In this document: positions 55,053 through 63,998 of the stretch, piece after piece
Position numbering within the stretch: position 1 is the first letter of the stretch
Layout: each line of letters starts with the position of its first letter
From: Leisingera sp. ANG-Vp
Lineage (GTDB): Bacteria; Pseudomonadota; Alphaproteobacteria; Rhodobacterales; Rhodobacteraceae
Assembly: GCF_000813725.1 (NCBI RefSeq)
Contig: NZ_JWLD01000002.1
Span: 298,531-362,530 of the forward strand
DNA length: 64,000 nucleotides
Direction: 5' to 3'
Notes under the pieces: generated by a model
What the model was told of the DNA's origin: nothing
Seen by the model: the letters and a program-made list of their open reading frames with translations, nothing else
Databases searched by the model: none
Program-made: the position numbers and the translations under genes

Positions 55053-58000
55053 GCCAGCGCCAGCCGGGCGGCCGGCCCTGCGCCGAAGCGGGCGGAAAGC
55101 TGAGCAACCTCCAGAACGTCTCCCGCCAGCACCCCGTCCGCGGCCTGGGCCGCCGCCGGGTATTCCCAGGCCGCCACCGCAGAGAGTTCCTCGCGAAGCA
55201 CGGTGGCGCCCTGCAGCACCCGGACACGGTAGGCCTCGGTTTCCTCGCCCAGCGGCACCTCGGGCAGGTCCCAGGCGTCGCCCTCAATGCGGGTGCGGCG
55301 GATCCAGGCGGCGGTCATGTCTTGCCCCAGGGCACCCGCCGCGCGCAAATGCACCGGCGCATAGGGACGCAGCCCGTTGCCGTCAAAACTGTCCTGCAAA
55401 TGCACATAAGACGGATCATCCAGCGGTCGGCGCGCCGGACCAATCCGGTAATGGCGCTGCTGCCGCCGCTGGGCCGGCGCCAGTTCCATCTGCAGCGGCG
55501 TGCCATCCAGCAGCACAATGAAGGAGCCCGCAGGCCAGACTTCGGGCATCAGCGCATCGCTGCCCAGCTGCCCGCGCAGCCGACCGCGCAGCAAATAAGT
55601 CTGCGGCGCAATCAGCTCCGCCTCCCGGAATTGAAACAGCTCCCAGCTGCCGGAGGTGCCATCACCGATCGCTGCAGCATTGGCGCCGTTCAGCACCGCC
55701 TGCGCCGTCCGGCTTTCCAACGCGCCCGATATCAGCCTGACTTGCAGATCCGCTCCCAGATCCCAGCGCCCGGCTCCGGCAGCCAGCAAGGGCGACTCCG
55801 TCACCCCGACCACCTGCCGCGCAGCGATCACCTGCTCCAGCACATAGTTTTCATCCTCATCCGACCCGTAAACCGCAACGCTTCCGGGCCAGGCCTCGGC
55901 GGTCACCGCCAAATGCGGCGCGTGCGGCACCTCATCGCCGCGGAGCAGCGGCAGATCCATGAACAGCGGCAGCACCGGCCCAGGAGCCGCAAAGGCATTC
56001 ACCCCCGGCAATTCCTCTGCCGCAGCGGCAGTGTCATAGACTCCGGGCTCGATCCGCACCGCTTCCACCAGCTGCGCCTCAGCATGTTCAACCCGGTCGA
56101 TCCGGTAGAGCTGGCTGCCGCCGCCCGCCGGCAGGGAAACCACATCCCCGGCGCCCAGATGCAGCATCGACGGCGGCAGCTGCAGCCGGACCGCATCGCG
56201 TGAGATCCGCGCCTCCGCCAGCCAGCGCGCCACCACCTGGCGCGCCTCGGCCCGGGTCAGCGCCAGCGGCAGTTCGTTCTGGCTGACCGCGTGGGTATCC
56301 TCATCCGGCAGCACCGCCTCGACGGCGCCTGCCGCATGGTCGCCGCCCCATTCTGTGAACTGCAGGCGCACCCGGCCGGCCAGCTCGGCGCCGCTGGAGC
56401 GGCTCAGCTCCAGGGTGCCCTGCATCTCGTCGCTTTCCGCCAGATGCTCGAGCGCCAGCGCTTCGGCACCGGTACCCCTGCGCATCCTGAACCGAAGCAG
56501 CCCGTCCCGCTCAATGGCGTCAAACCCGTGCCGCAGCATCAAGGGCTGCAGCGCCGCGCGGGCATCGTTCACGTCCGGGTTCAAGTATCCATGCACCACC
56601 CCGTAGAGCTCCGACACATCGATATCGCTGAGCCCGGCCCGATGGCAGATCTCCTCCACCACCGAAGCCAGGGTGCGCTGCCCGGCACGCCCGTTGAGCC
56701 AGTGGCCCCGCAGGTAGTTCCTGCCGTCGTTCCAGATCTCCAGCCGGTTCGGAAAGGCCGGGAAGGGCCGCGCATCCCAAGCCCAGACATAGGCATTGGA
56801 CATATCCAGCATCCGCCCGCCGTACTCCTCGGAGACCGGGTTGTTTTCCGGATCCTCCCAGTAGCCCAGGATCGCGCGAAGGTAATGAATCTGGATCAAA
56901 TCATCCCGCAGGCCATTAGAATACTTAGGAAGTTTTGATTCCGAGCTTTTCGGGTCCAGAAACTTGTTGGGCTGATTGGTGCCCTTGTCGATGGCCGCGC
57001 AGCCCAGTTCGGTGAACCAGACGGGCTTGGACTGCGGCTCCCAATCCGTGGGGGACTCCTGGCGCACACCGCCGATCCGCTCATGGTGCTGGTTGAGCCA
57101 CCAGTTTCGGATATCCTTGTAACGCCAGATCCAGGCCTCATCATGAGCGCCGTCAGTGATCACCGTGCGGATCTGCGCCTCCTGCGCTTCAGGCGAGTGG
57201 TAGTACCAGTCATAGCCCTCGCCGCCTTCGACATTGCTGCGCAGGTACTCCAGATCATAGATCGCCGGAATTCCAGCCTGCGCGTCCAGGTGGCCCTCGC
57301 CTTCGCGCCAGTCAGAGAGCGGCATGTAGTTGTCGATGCCGATAAAGTCGATTTCCGGATCAGCCCACAGCGGGTCCAGGTGGAAATAGCGGTCGCCTTC
57401 AGGGGATTTGTATCCCCAGTATTCGGACCAGTCGGCGGCGTAGCCGATCTTGGTCTCCGGCCCCAGCAGAATGCGCGCCTCGGCCGCCAGAACCCGCAGT
57501 GCCGCCACCGCCGGGAAGCCCGCGGCTCCGCGGATCTGCGTCAGCGCCCGCATTTCCGAACTGATGCAAAAGGCCTCAACCCCGCCTGCTGCAGCGCATA
57601 ACGCTGCATTGTGCAGGATGAACCGGCTCAGGCTCCACTCATCCGGCCCGTTATAGGCAACCGTGCCGTCGCCAACGGTAAAGTCCGCAGCCGTCACGGT
57701 GCCAAAGAAATCCGCCACTTCGGCGTCCGCTGCCGCGGTGCCGTCGGGAGATCCCGGCTGTCCTGGTGCCTGCGACAAGGTAATCCGCCCGCGCCAGGGC
57801 AGATGCGGCTGGCTGCCGGCACCGGTCCAGGGGTCGGGCAAAGCATTGCCGTCCTCCTGGTCCATCAGGATGAAAGGGTAGAACATCACCCTGAGGCCGC
57901 GTGCCTGCATCTCACGGATCGCCTGCACCACCGCGCCATCCGCCGGGGTCCCGCCATAAAGCGGCCCATCTTCACCCGTCAGCACCATATCCGCCGCGCC

Positions 58001-58963
58001 CCGGGTCAATCCGCTGACACTCCACGGGATACTGCCCTCAGCATCCTTATGCTCCACTTTGGGCTTCAAGGTGCATTCCCCGCAGCGCAGATCGTCCCCG
58101 AACCAGGAGACAATCAGCGACGCGGCACCGCAGGACGGCAGCTCTGCCTCCAATGCGTTGAGCGAGGTATTCAAATCGGACAGTCCTGATGGCGTATGCG
58201 CATTGGCCGGTTTGGCCGAACCAGGCCCGCCGGAGTAATGCACTGTCTCAGCTGCCAGCGTGTATTCGCCGGTACCGGGCATCAGGGCCACGCCCTGCAC
58301 CAGCTGGCCAAGATCTTCACCATGGGAGCTGCTGCCTGGCTGCTCGGGCCGCAGCACATCAAAGGAAAACTGCGGCACCCGGTTGCCGAAACGCGAGAGC
58401 TCCAGGTTCTCCATCACCACATAAGCGGTGCCGCGGTAAGCCGGAACCTGGCCTGCCCCTTCGATAGCTTCGATCACCGGATCAGGCAGCTGATCCATGC
58501 CGCCCTTGTAGACCGTCATGTTCAGGTCCTTGGGTGCCACTTCCTCCCCATCGGCCCAAACCCGCGAAACGTCAGCGATCTCGCCCTCGCACAGCGCAAT
58601 CGCCAGCGATACCGAATAGCTGTAGCTGGTCACCTGCGGCTGGCTTGGCCGCCCTTTGCCGCCGCCGCCGCTGGTTGCAGCGGTTTCCAGAAAGCGCGAC
58701 GACCAGATCACCTGACCGCCCAGCCGCATCCGGCCATAGACCTGGGCCGCGGGCCCGCCCTCGCCGGCCTGGGTCAGCCGGAATCGGTCGACCTTGCCGG
58801 TTTCCACCGCGGCTGAACCGGAGCCCAGCAGCCGCTCGTCAATCACACGCCCCAGAGTGGCTCCAACCGCCCGCCCGATCACCGCCGAAGACAGGCCTGC
58901 AATACCGCCGCCGATCGTGCCGCCAATCGCCGCGCCTGCGGCCGAGAGAAGGATAGTTGCCAT
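55049..58963 (-). CDS. GTA gp15, baseplate megatron/host-specificity protein
   Basis: The 1304-residue tail-tip protein. An N-terminal glycine-rich hydrophobic stretch (LSAAGAAIGGTIGGGIAGLS) leads to a phage-tail domain, a glycoside-hydrolase TIM-barrel-like GTA domain (about 430-740; KIGYAADWSEYWGYKSPEGD, DFIGIDNYMPLSDWREGEGH) and a long C-terminal tail-fibre-like part. The TIM-barrel-like domain is expected to help the particle cross or bind the recipient envelope. Length matches the family. It is 12 nt downstream of gp14. Confidence 0.95.
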   Translation of the reverse strand: MATILLSAAGAAIGGTIGGGIAGLSSAVIGRAVGATLGRVIDERLLGSGSAAVETGKVDRFRLTQAGEGGPAAQVYGRMRLGGQVIWSSRFLETAATSGGGGKGRPSQPQVTSYSYSVSLAIALCEGEIADVSRVWADGEEVAPKDLNMTVYKGGMDQLPDPVIEAIEGAGQVPAYRGTAYVVMENLELSRFGNRVPQFSFDVLRPEQPGSSSHGEDLGQLVQGVALMPGTGEYTLAAETVHYSGGPGSAKPANAHTPSGLSDLNTSLNALEAELPSCGAASLIVSWFGDDLRCGECTLKPKVEHKDAEGSIPWSVSGLTRGAADMVLTGEDGPLYGGTPADGAVVQAIREMQARGLRVMFYPFILMDQEDGNALPDPWTGAGSQPHLPWRGRITLSQAPGQPGSPDGTAAADAEVADFFGTVTAADFTVGDGTVAYNGPDEWSLSRFILHNAALCAAAGGVEAFCISSEMRALTQIRGAAGFPAVAALRVLAAEARILLGPETKIGYAADWSEYWGYKSPEGDRYFHLDPLWADPEIDFIGIDNYMPLSDWREGEGHLDAQAGIPAIYDLEYLRSNVEGGEGYDWYYHSPEAQEAQIRTVITDGAHDEAWIWRYKDIRNWWLNQHHERIGGVRQESPTDWEPQSKPVWFTELGCAAIDKGTNQPNKFLDPKSSESKLPKYSNGLRDDLIQIHYLRAILGYWEDPENNPVSEEYGGRMLDMSNAYVWAWDARPFPAFPNRLEIWNDGRNYLRGHWLNGRAGQRTLASVVEEICHRAGLSDIDVSELYGVVHGYLNPDVNDARAALQPLMLRHGFDAIERDGLLRFRMRRGTGAEALALEHLAESDEMQGTLELSRSSGAELAGRVRLQFTEWGGDHAAGAVEAVLPDEDTHAVSQNELPLALTRAEARQVVARWLAEARISRDAVRLQLPPSMLHLGAGDVVSLPAGGGSQLYRIDRVEHAEAQLVEAVRIEPGVYDTAAAAEELPGVNAFAAPGPVLPLFMDLPLLRGDEVPHAPHLAVTAEAWPGSVAVYGSDEDENYVLEQVIAARQVVGVTESPLLAAGAGRWDLGADLQVRLISGALESRTAQAVLNGANAAAIGDGTSGSWELFQFREAELIAPQTYLLRGRLRGQLGSDALMPEVWPAGSFIVLLDGTPLQMELAPAQRRQQRHYRIGPARRPLDDPSYVHLQDSFDGNGLRPYAPVHLRAAGALGQDMTAAWIRRTRIEGDAWDLPEVPLGEETEAYRVRVLQGATVLREELSAVAAWEYPAAAQAADGVLAGDVLEVAQLSARFGAGPAARLALA

Positions 58964-58975
58964 CAGATCTGCTCC

Positions 58976-59422
58976 TTAGGGAAAGCTGAAACGCGCCACG
59001 ATCCGGCGCTGCCAGGGCGGGCTCAGCGGGCTTTCGACAACCCCGTGGCCCGCATAAGCGTGGATGAAAGCAGGTGCAGCCGCCGCCCGCCGTGTTTCGG
59101 AGGCGACCGCCGACTGCACCCCCAGATGCTTGGCAACCGATCCGGACCGCATCCGGAACAGGATCACATCCCCCGGCGCTGCATCCTGCCGCGGCTTCTC
59201 CACCAGATGCCGCCGGGCTGCCTGCCACAGTGCTTCAGCCCCCTGCGGTTCCGCCCAGTCCATCGTGTAGGCGGGCGGAACTTCCGGCTCGCCGCCATGC
59301 AACTCGCGCCATATCCCCCGGATCAGGCCCAGACAGTCGCTTCCTGCCCCTTTGCAGGAGGCCTGATGCACATAGGGCGTGCCGATCCAGCCGCGCGCAG
59401 CAGTGACAACCCGGCAGTTCAC
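58976..59422 (-). CDS. GTA gp14, NlpC/P60-type peptidase
   Basis: A 148-residue cell-wall peptidase of the GTA tail. The core has RGWIGTPYVHQASCKGAGSD, with a cysteine in the following SDCLGLIRG (catalytic Cys) and HAYAGHGVVES (His). It likely opens recipient peptidoglycan. The start is GTG in a 4-nt overlap (GTGA) with gp13; the longer frame upstream overlaps gp13 for about 250 nt and is rejected. Confidence 0.9.
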   Translation of the reverse strand: MNCRVVTAARGWIGTPYVHQASCKGAGSDCLGLIRGIWRELHGGEPEVPPAYTMDWAEPQGAEALWQAARRHLVEKPRQDAAPGDVILFRMRSGSVAKHLGVQSAVASETRRAAAAPAFIHAYAGHGVVESPLSPPWQRRIVARFSFP

Positions 59423-60306
59423 CGGCGGCTGCCTCCGGTGTTGCTGCCCGACTGGCGCGGCACTGCCATCACCCAATCCTCGCCCGGGATGTCCGGGAAA
59501 CCTTGGAAATTCAGCAGATTGTTGAACTTCAGGCGGCAGGTTTCCATGCGCTTGTCGCAGCCCGCTTCCAAGCGGACACTGTCTCCCGGCGCCACCAGCG
59601 CCCGGACCGGCTCCCACAATGTGATGCTGCGGCCGTCCTCCCTGCTCCGGTCGGCCTTGATGGCGGCCCAAAGCCCCTCTGCCGCACCGCTCAGCACAGA
59701 CAGCCGTCCGCCAGTGAACCAGTCCGGCTCAAACCCCGGCAGGGCCTCCCAGCGGAACACTTCGTTGCGCTCCACTTCGCCTGCTTCCAGCTCAGTGGCA
59801 TAGCCCGGCGTCGCGAGATCAAACCGGCAGGATGCGTCGCCCAGAACGGCTGTGCAGGGTTTCTGGTAAATCCGCCCCTGCGGCTGGTTCAGCGCATCTG
59901 TCAAACCGCGCAGCTCAGCCTCGAAAGCTCCGCCAGCCCGGCGGATCTCGCCGATTGAACCGCGGAACTGCAGCCAGCGCATCGCCACGTCCCGCCAGTT
60001 GACCAGCCAGCAACGGACCCCCGCTCCATCATAGCGGCCGGCTTCGATGTCTTCTTCGCGCACCGCGGCATCGCTCAGGACACCCAGCGCCTCGGTGTTG
60101 TCGACCGAAAGCCCGGTGGCCTGCTGAACCGCACGCGCGGTCAGGCCGCTGCCAGGCTGAAAGGATATCCCGTCAAAGCTCAGCGCGCAGTCATGATCGG
60201 TAAAGCCAAGTACGGTTCCATCGCGCCGCTCCACCGCCCAAGCCCGGCACACTGTCGTGTTACCGCTTTGCATATGGGTTCGGAACGCATCAGAGAGCCC
60301 GGTCAT
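59419..60306 (-). CDS. GTA gp13, DUF2163 phage tail protein
   Basis: A 295-residue baseplate hub protein of the DUF2163 (BR0599-like) family. It starts MTGLSDAFRTHMQSGNTTVC and carries FTDHDCALSFDGISFQPGSG and a cysteine-rich end (EAGCDKRMETCRLKFNN), which in relatives binds an iron-sulfur cluster. It overlaps gp12 and gp14 by 4 nt each. Confidence 0.93.
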   Translation of the reverse strand: MTGLSDAFRTHMQSGNTTVCRAWAVERRDGTVLGFTDHDCALSFDGISFQPGSGLTARAVQQATGLSVDNTEALGVLSDAAVREEDIEAGRYDGAGVRCWLVNWRDVAMRWLQFRGSIGEIRRAGGAFEAELRGLTDALNQPQGRIYQKPCTAVLGDASCRFDLATPGYATELEAGEVERNEVFRWEALPGFEPDWFTGGRLSVLSGAAEGLWAAIKADRSREDGRSITLWEPVRALVAPGDSVRLEAGCDKRMETCRLKFNNLLNFQGFPDIPGEDWVMAVPRQSGSNTGGSRR

Positions 60307-60935
60307 ACCCGCACCTCCACCACCGGCACCGCCGGGGCTTCGCCCGCCTGGAACGACGCCACACTGGTCTGTATGCTGCCAGTGTCAAAGCGCACCGGCA
60401 CGTCGAATTCGAACCCCGCTACGATGCTGCGCCCTTGTTCGGGCGGATGCGCCAGGGTGATCAGCCCTGTGGCCGTGTCCAGTTCATAGTCCACCCCTTC
60501 CTGCAGTTCATCCTGGTCAACTCCGACCCGGACCGTGCCAGCCACCGGTTTGGTAATCGGGCGCTGATAGGTGAAGGCGCCCGAGCGGTAGGTCTTGGCC
60601 AGCTGGAAGACCACCGTGCTGCCGTCGCCGCCGGCTATCACCTGGTCCCGGAAATCGGCTTCGGCGCTGGGCCGGGCGGATTTGTAGTCGCTCCAATCCT
60701 TCCAGCGGAAGCCATAGAGCTGCCCCTGGCGGGCTTCGAAAAAGGCAATCAGCGTCTCGATGTCCTCCAGCGAGCGCAGCCCCAACCCCGCGTCATACCG
60801 GCGCCGGGAGTGGGCCCAGGGCGTGTTGCGCTCCTCGAACCCATTGGCCAGCGTCACCACGTCGGTGCGCCGTTCCGGACCGCCGACCGAGCCGAAGCTG
60901 AGCGAGGCGGGAAAACGGACTTCGTGAAAATTCAT
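60303..60935 (-). CDS. GTA gp12, DUF2460 distal tail protein
   Basis: A 210-residue protein of the DUF2460/TIGR02217 family with FHEVRFPASLSFGSVGGPER at the N-terminus and YDAGLGLRSLEDIETLIAFF. It forms the distal tail ring. It overlaps gp13 by 4 nt and follows gp11 by 17 nt. Confidence 0.93.
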   Translation of the reverse strand: MNFHEVRFPASLSFGSVGGPERRTDVVTLANGFEERNTPWAHSRRRYDAGLGLRSLEDIETLIAFFEARQGQLYGFRWKDWSDYKSARPSAEADFRDQVIAGGDGSTVVFQLAKTYRSGAFTYQRPITKPVAGTVRVGVDQDELQEGVDYELDTATGLITLAHPPEQGRSIVAGFEFDVPVRFDTGSIQTSVASFQAGEAPAVPVVEVRV

Positions 60936-60952
60936 AGGGATACCCTTCGTCT

Positions 60953-61612
60953 TTAACGGTTGCGCCCGCCGCGGGACAGAGCGCGGGACAGCTGCGCGGC
61001 AATCTGGCTGCGGCTGCGTTCAAAGCCTTTGACGTCCGGGGTCGAGACATTCATCACCACGCTGACCCCGCCGCCGCCCTGGCTTCGCACCCCCAGCGAG
61101 CCGTCTGCACCGCGCGTCAGCGGCAGGATCGCCTCAGGTCCTGCCTCACCCATCAGCCCGGTGGCGCCGCGCATCGGAAAGGCCACAGGCCCAGTCACAA
61201 TCCCGCCCTTGGCGAAAGGCATCACCTTGCCCTGGCTGAACGCGGCGCCATCGGCAAAGGGCAGGATGCTGCCGATCAGCGCGCCGAACCCATCACTCAT
61301 CAAGCCGCTGATGTGGTTGGTCACCGGCCTCATGGCCGCGTTGTAAGTGGAGCGGACCATACTGCGGGCCAAGGTGTCCAAAGACTCCGACAAGTTGTCG
61401 CCGTCAAAGATCAGACCATCAATTGCACGCCGCAACCCTTTGGAAAGACTGCGATCCAAAATCCGTGCATCCCGCCCGGTTTCAGAAAACCCCTGTTTCA
61501 CCCGGCCCAGGACTTCAGCAAATGCCGCTGCCATGCCAGTGGTGCTGTCCAGAGACTCGCCCAAAGCATCGCTTTGCAATTCCAGTTCAGCCATCGAAGA
61601 TGTATCAGCCAT
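60953..61612 (-). CDS. GTA gp11, short tape-measure protein
   Basis: A 219-residue tail-length protein, short as in other GTAs, whose tails are short. It has a helical N-terminal part (AFAEVLGRVKQGFSETGRDA) and a conserved Gly-rich C-terminus (AKGGIVTGPVAFPMRGATGL, EAGPEAILPLTRGADGSLG). It overlaps gp10.1 by 8 nt. Confidence 0.92.
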   Translation of the reverse strand: MADTSSMAELELQSDALGESLDSTTGMAAAFAEVLGRVKQGFSETGRDARILDRSLSKGLRRAIDGLIFDGDNLSESLDTLARSMVRSTYNAAMRPVTNHISGLMSDGFGALIGSILPFADGAAFSQGKVMPFAKGGIVTGPVAFPMRGATGLMGEAGPEAILPLTRGADGSLGVRSQGGGGVSVVMNVSTPDVKGFERSRSQIAAQLSRALSRGGRNR

Positions 61613-61820
61613 CCGTTGTCTCCTTGGTCTGTGGCGGCAGCCCGTCGGGGAACTGCTGCATCAGCTCTGTCAGCCGGCTGCGTCCAAGGGGCTGCGGCTG
61701 TGCCGCGTCGCCTAGCAACAGCCGCAGCTCAGCCGGGGTCAGCTGCCAGAAATCGCGCGGCAGCAGCTTCAGCCCCGCCATCCCGGCCCGCATCAGTGCA
61801 GGCCAATCCAGCCTGCTCAT
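61605..61820 (-). CDS. GTA gp10.1, tail assembly chaperone (DUF2376)
   Basis: A 71-residue protein starting MSRLDWPALMRAGMAGLKLL with the conserved PRDFWQLTPAELRLLLG. This is the small ORF between gp10 and gp11 in GTA clusters, probably a tail assembly chaperone. It overlaps both neighbours. Confidence 0.88.
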   Translation of the reverse strand: MSRLDWPALMRAGMAGLKLLPRDFWQLTPAELRLLLGDAAQPQPLGRSRLTELMQQFPDGLPPQTKETTDG

Positions 61821-62146
61821 TCGCTTGCCGGAACAGAGAAGCTGCGCACCAGCAGTTCGGCTGCCACCCTGGCGGCTTGCAGCGGACCACCGCCAATGCT
61901 TGCCGCAGCCAGCTCCTCATAGCTCAGGCCATGACCGCCGCCTTGCAGCCCGGCCGCCAGCAAGACCAGCACGTCGCGGGCTGAAAACCGGCCTTGCTCA
62001 AAGCGTTCCACCAGCTCCACCAGGGTGCCTTCCTCCAGTGCTGCCTCCAGCCCCGCCAGCGCACCAAGCGTCAGCTTCAGTGCGTAAGGCGCTCCATTCA
62101 CGAGCAATTCCGTCTCGCCTGCGTGCGGGTTCACCATCGAAATCAC
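61817..62146 (-). CDS. GTA gp10, gene transfer agent family protein
   Basis: A 109-residue protein (GTA-gp10 family): VNPHAGETELLVNGAPYALK, LTLGALAGLEAALEEG, then a helical C-terminus. Likely a tail assembly chaperone or tube-associated protein. The GTG start overlaps the gp9 stop by 4 nt; an ATG three codons later is an alternative. Confidence 0.9.
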   Translation of the reverse strand: MISMVNPHAGETELLVNGAPYALKLTLGALAGLEAALEEGTLVELVERFEQGRFSARDVLVLLAAGLQGGGHGLSYEELAAASIGGGPLQAARVAAELLVRSFSVPASE

Positions 62147-62556
62147 ACCGCGGTAAAGCTGAGCGCACCGGCGCTTGCCAGCGCAAGCTCATAGGTCGCC
62201 TCGCCATTGTGGCTGCCCGCGTATTCCAGCGCGGTCACCTGAAAGGCGCCCTGCACAATGCCGAAATCGGGGATGATCACCTGAAACTCCGGCGTCAGCC
62301 CGTCAAAGAACAATTGCCGTGCGCGCTCATCGGTTGCCTCGTCGCGGAAGATGCCCGAGCCCGAGATATTGGCCGAGCGAACACCTGCCCCCGACAGCAG
62401 CTCGCGCCAGCCGCCCTGGCTTTCAAGACTGGTTACATCGACGCTCTCTGCGTTGAAGCTGATCCGCGTGGCACGCAGGCCGGCGATCGTCTCAAAGAGA
62501 CCAGCACCGTTCATGTCCACTTTGACCAAGAGGTCCTTGCCGTTTTGAACTGTCAT
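62143..62556 (-). CDS. GTA gp9, major tail protein (TP901-1 family)
   Basis: A 137-residue tail tube protein with QNGKDLLVKVDMNGAGLFET, LRATRISFNAESVDVTSLES and a C-terminal ALEYAGSHNGEATYELALAS. It is separated from gp8 by 45 nt, the longest gap in this stretch, and overlaps gp10 by 4 nt. As the major tail subunit it should be the most expressed protein of the set here. Confidence 0.93.
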   Translation of the reverse strand: MTVQNGKDLLVKVDMNGAGLFETIAGLRATRISFNAESVDVTSLESQGGWRELLSGAGVRSANISGSGIFRDEATDERARQLFFDGLTPEFQVIIPDFGIVQGAFQVTALEYAGSHNGEATYELALASAGALSFTAV

Positions 62557-62601
62557 GGGTTTTCTCCGGGTATTTCAATGGATTTCGTGAAGTTTGTGAT
62601 C

Positions 62602-63009
62602 TCAGGCGTCATCCACGCGCGCCCTGAAGCGCAGGGTGATCTGGCGGCCTCCGCCGCTGAGGCGCTCGGCCTTGGCCCGGTCGAACCAGAGACTGGTCAG
62701 CTGCCCGCGCGGCAGCGGCACCGTGGCTCCAATCAGAGCATCGCAAACTGCCGCGGCCGCAGCCTTGGCATCGGCAAAACCTGCAGTATCGGTGGTGACG
62801 GTGATGAAGAACCGGTGCTCAGCCCCGCCCGCGCTCTTATCAGAGCGGTCCAGCACCTCTTCACTGCCCAGCGACACATAGGTCTGCGGCAAGGTCCCCG
62901 CGGGGATGGCATCATAGATCGCGCTGCCTACTAGCGCAGTCAGCGCCGCGTCTCCGGTCAGATGCGTGTAGATAGCGGATTGCAGCCCGCCGGCGATGGC
63001 ATAGGTCAT
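62602..63009 (-). CDS. GTA gp8, DUF3168 tail terminator
   Basis: A 135-residue DUF3168 protein (AGGLQSAIYTHLTGDAALTA, YVSLGSEEVLDRSDKSAGGA) that caps the tail or joins it to the head. It overlaps gp7 by 4 nt and ends 45 nt before gp9. Confidence 0.92.
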   Translation of the reverse strand: MTYAIAGGLQSAIYTHLTGDAALTALVGSAIYDAIPAGTLPQTYVSLGSEEVLDRSDKSAGGAEHRFFITVTTDTAGFADAKAAAAAVCDALIGATVPLPRGQLTSLWFDRAKAERLSGGGRQITLRFRARVDDA

Positions 63010-63338
63010 CCGCTCACCTCCTCCGCTGCGAAACAGGTGAGATAACGGCCATCGGGATCCGCTTCAGTTACTGCATCAATGCGGAAGACCCGGCTTCCGT
63101 CCCGGAAACGCTGGTCTGGCCGGGGGCGTGACGCAAAACCCTCAGGGGCTGCGCGCAGAGTGATCCGGTATTTTTGCAAAGACAGACCGTCGCCCGCCAT
63201 ACGGCCCGCCAGGGGGTTCACGTCGGCCCACACAGTGCCAAGCGCCACCCAGGTCTCGGTATAGCCGCCGGCGCCGTCGGACGTGCGCTGCGGGTCTTCC
63301 AGCAGCAGCTGGCGGGAGAGTTTGGGGCGTTGCTTCAC
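63006..63338 (-). CDS. GTA gp7, head-tail adaptor
   Basis: A 110-residue phage head-closure/adaptor protein (LLEDPQRTSDGAGGYTETWV, VWADVNPLAGRMAGDG, QRFRDGSRVFRIDAVTEAD). It overlaps gp6 and gp8 by 4 nt each. Confidence 0.92.
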   Translation of the reverse strand: MKQRPKLSRQLLLEDPQRTSDGAGGYTETWVALGTVWADVNPLAGRMAGDGLSLQKYRITLRAAPEGFASRPRPDQRFRDGSRVFRIDAVTEADPDGRYLTCFAAEEVSG

Positions 63339-63937
63339 GACACACCTCCCAGCGTCACGCGCAAGCTGCGGTAGCGCTCAATCAAGCTGGTGACGCCAAA
63401 AGGCATGCAGCCGCCGTGGAGCCCGGTGTCGGCCCGGTACTCATAATAATGCGCCGCCAGCAGCATCACGGCCTGGCCAAGGTCAGCCGGCAAGCCGCCC
63501 CAATCCGCAGCCATGCCGGCCTGCAGTGAAACCCGTACCAGCCCGCCCGCAGGCACCTCGGGAAGCAGGTTGCCGGAGGGACGCAGACGGGGCCTGTGGG
63601 CGTCGCCTTCCAGCCGGTACAAAGCGGTGTCCAGGACGGTTTCGCCGCCTGACACATCCCGCAGCACAACCTCGCTCACCGCCTGCACCGGAGCTATTGG
63701 CAAAACCATTTGCGCACGGTCGCGCCAATGCCGGACTTCCAGAGAGAAATCGCGGATTATCAGTGCCTTGCCGGTTCTTGCTTCGATTGCAGCCAGGGCG
63801 GCGCGCAGAAAGCCAAGCAGAACTTCATCCTGCAGGCTGTCCTCGCCAAAACCGGTCCCCAGGCGCAAATGCGCCTTGAACTCCTCCAGAGGCAGGGAGG
63901 CCCCGGGCACCGGTGTCACTTCGCTCAGCATCATCAT
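63335..63937 (-). CDS. GTA gp6, head-tail connector
   Basis: A 200-residue connector of the gp6-like/phiE125 gp8 type (LPLEEFKAHLRLGTGFGEDS, LGFLRAALAAIEARTGKALI, RPSGNLLPEVPAGGLVRVSL). It binds the portal ring and the adaptor. Three consecutive ATGs follow GGAGTGAG; the second or third may be the real start, changing the N-terminus by one or two residues. Spacing to the preceding frame is 1 nt. Confidence 0.92.
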   Translation of the reverse strand: MMMLSEVTPVPGASLPLEEFKAHLRLGTGFGEDSLQDEVLLGFLRAALAAIEARTGKALIIRDFSLEVRHWRDRAQMVLPIAPVQAVSEVVLRDVSGGETVLDTALYRLEGDAHRPRLRPSGNLLPEVPAGGLVRVSLQAGMAADWGGLPADLGQAVMLLAAHYYEYRADTGLHGGCMPFGVTSLIERYRSLRVTLGGVS

Positions 63938-63938
63938 C

Positions 63939-63998
63939 TCACTCCTGCGGGCGTCCCCCGTACTGGCCCTGATCTGCTGTCCATGTCAGTTTCGGCGG
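63939..63998 (-). CDS. 3' end of a possible small ORF between GTA gp5 and gp6
   Basis: An open frame entering from the window edge and ending with TGA 1 nt before the gp6 start. It encodes PPKLTWTADQGQYGGRPQE at its end. The stop-start spacing is as tight as elsewhere in this operon, which suggests a real small gene or the very end of gp5, although the sequence does not look like a capsid C-terminus. Too little is visible to identify. Confidence 0.35.
   Translation of the reverse strand, partial: PPKLTWTADQGQYGGRPQE

Larger units (their letters stand above)
54753..63998 (-). other. Gene transfer agent structural cluster (gp6 to gp15 and DUF7742)
   Basis: A co-directional block of twelve genes in the order of the Rhodobacter capsulatus GTA: gp6, gp7, gp8, gp9, gp10, gp10.1, gp11, gp12, gp13, gp14, gp15, then a DUF7742 gene. 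Most junctions are 4-nt ATGA/GTGA overlaps. It encodes head-tail joining, tail tube, tape measure, baseplate and host-specificity proteins. Terminase, portal, protease and capsid genes (gp1-gp5) should lie beyond the window end. No integrase, lysogeny gene or attachment site was seen, favouring a domesticated GTA over a prophage. Confidence 0.93.

Noticed and set aside
54753..63998. The phage-like block considered as an inducible prophage
   Set aside because: Gene order and sizes match a gene transfer agent, and there is no integrase, repressor, lysis cassette or attachment site in the visible part.
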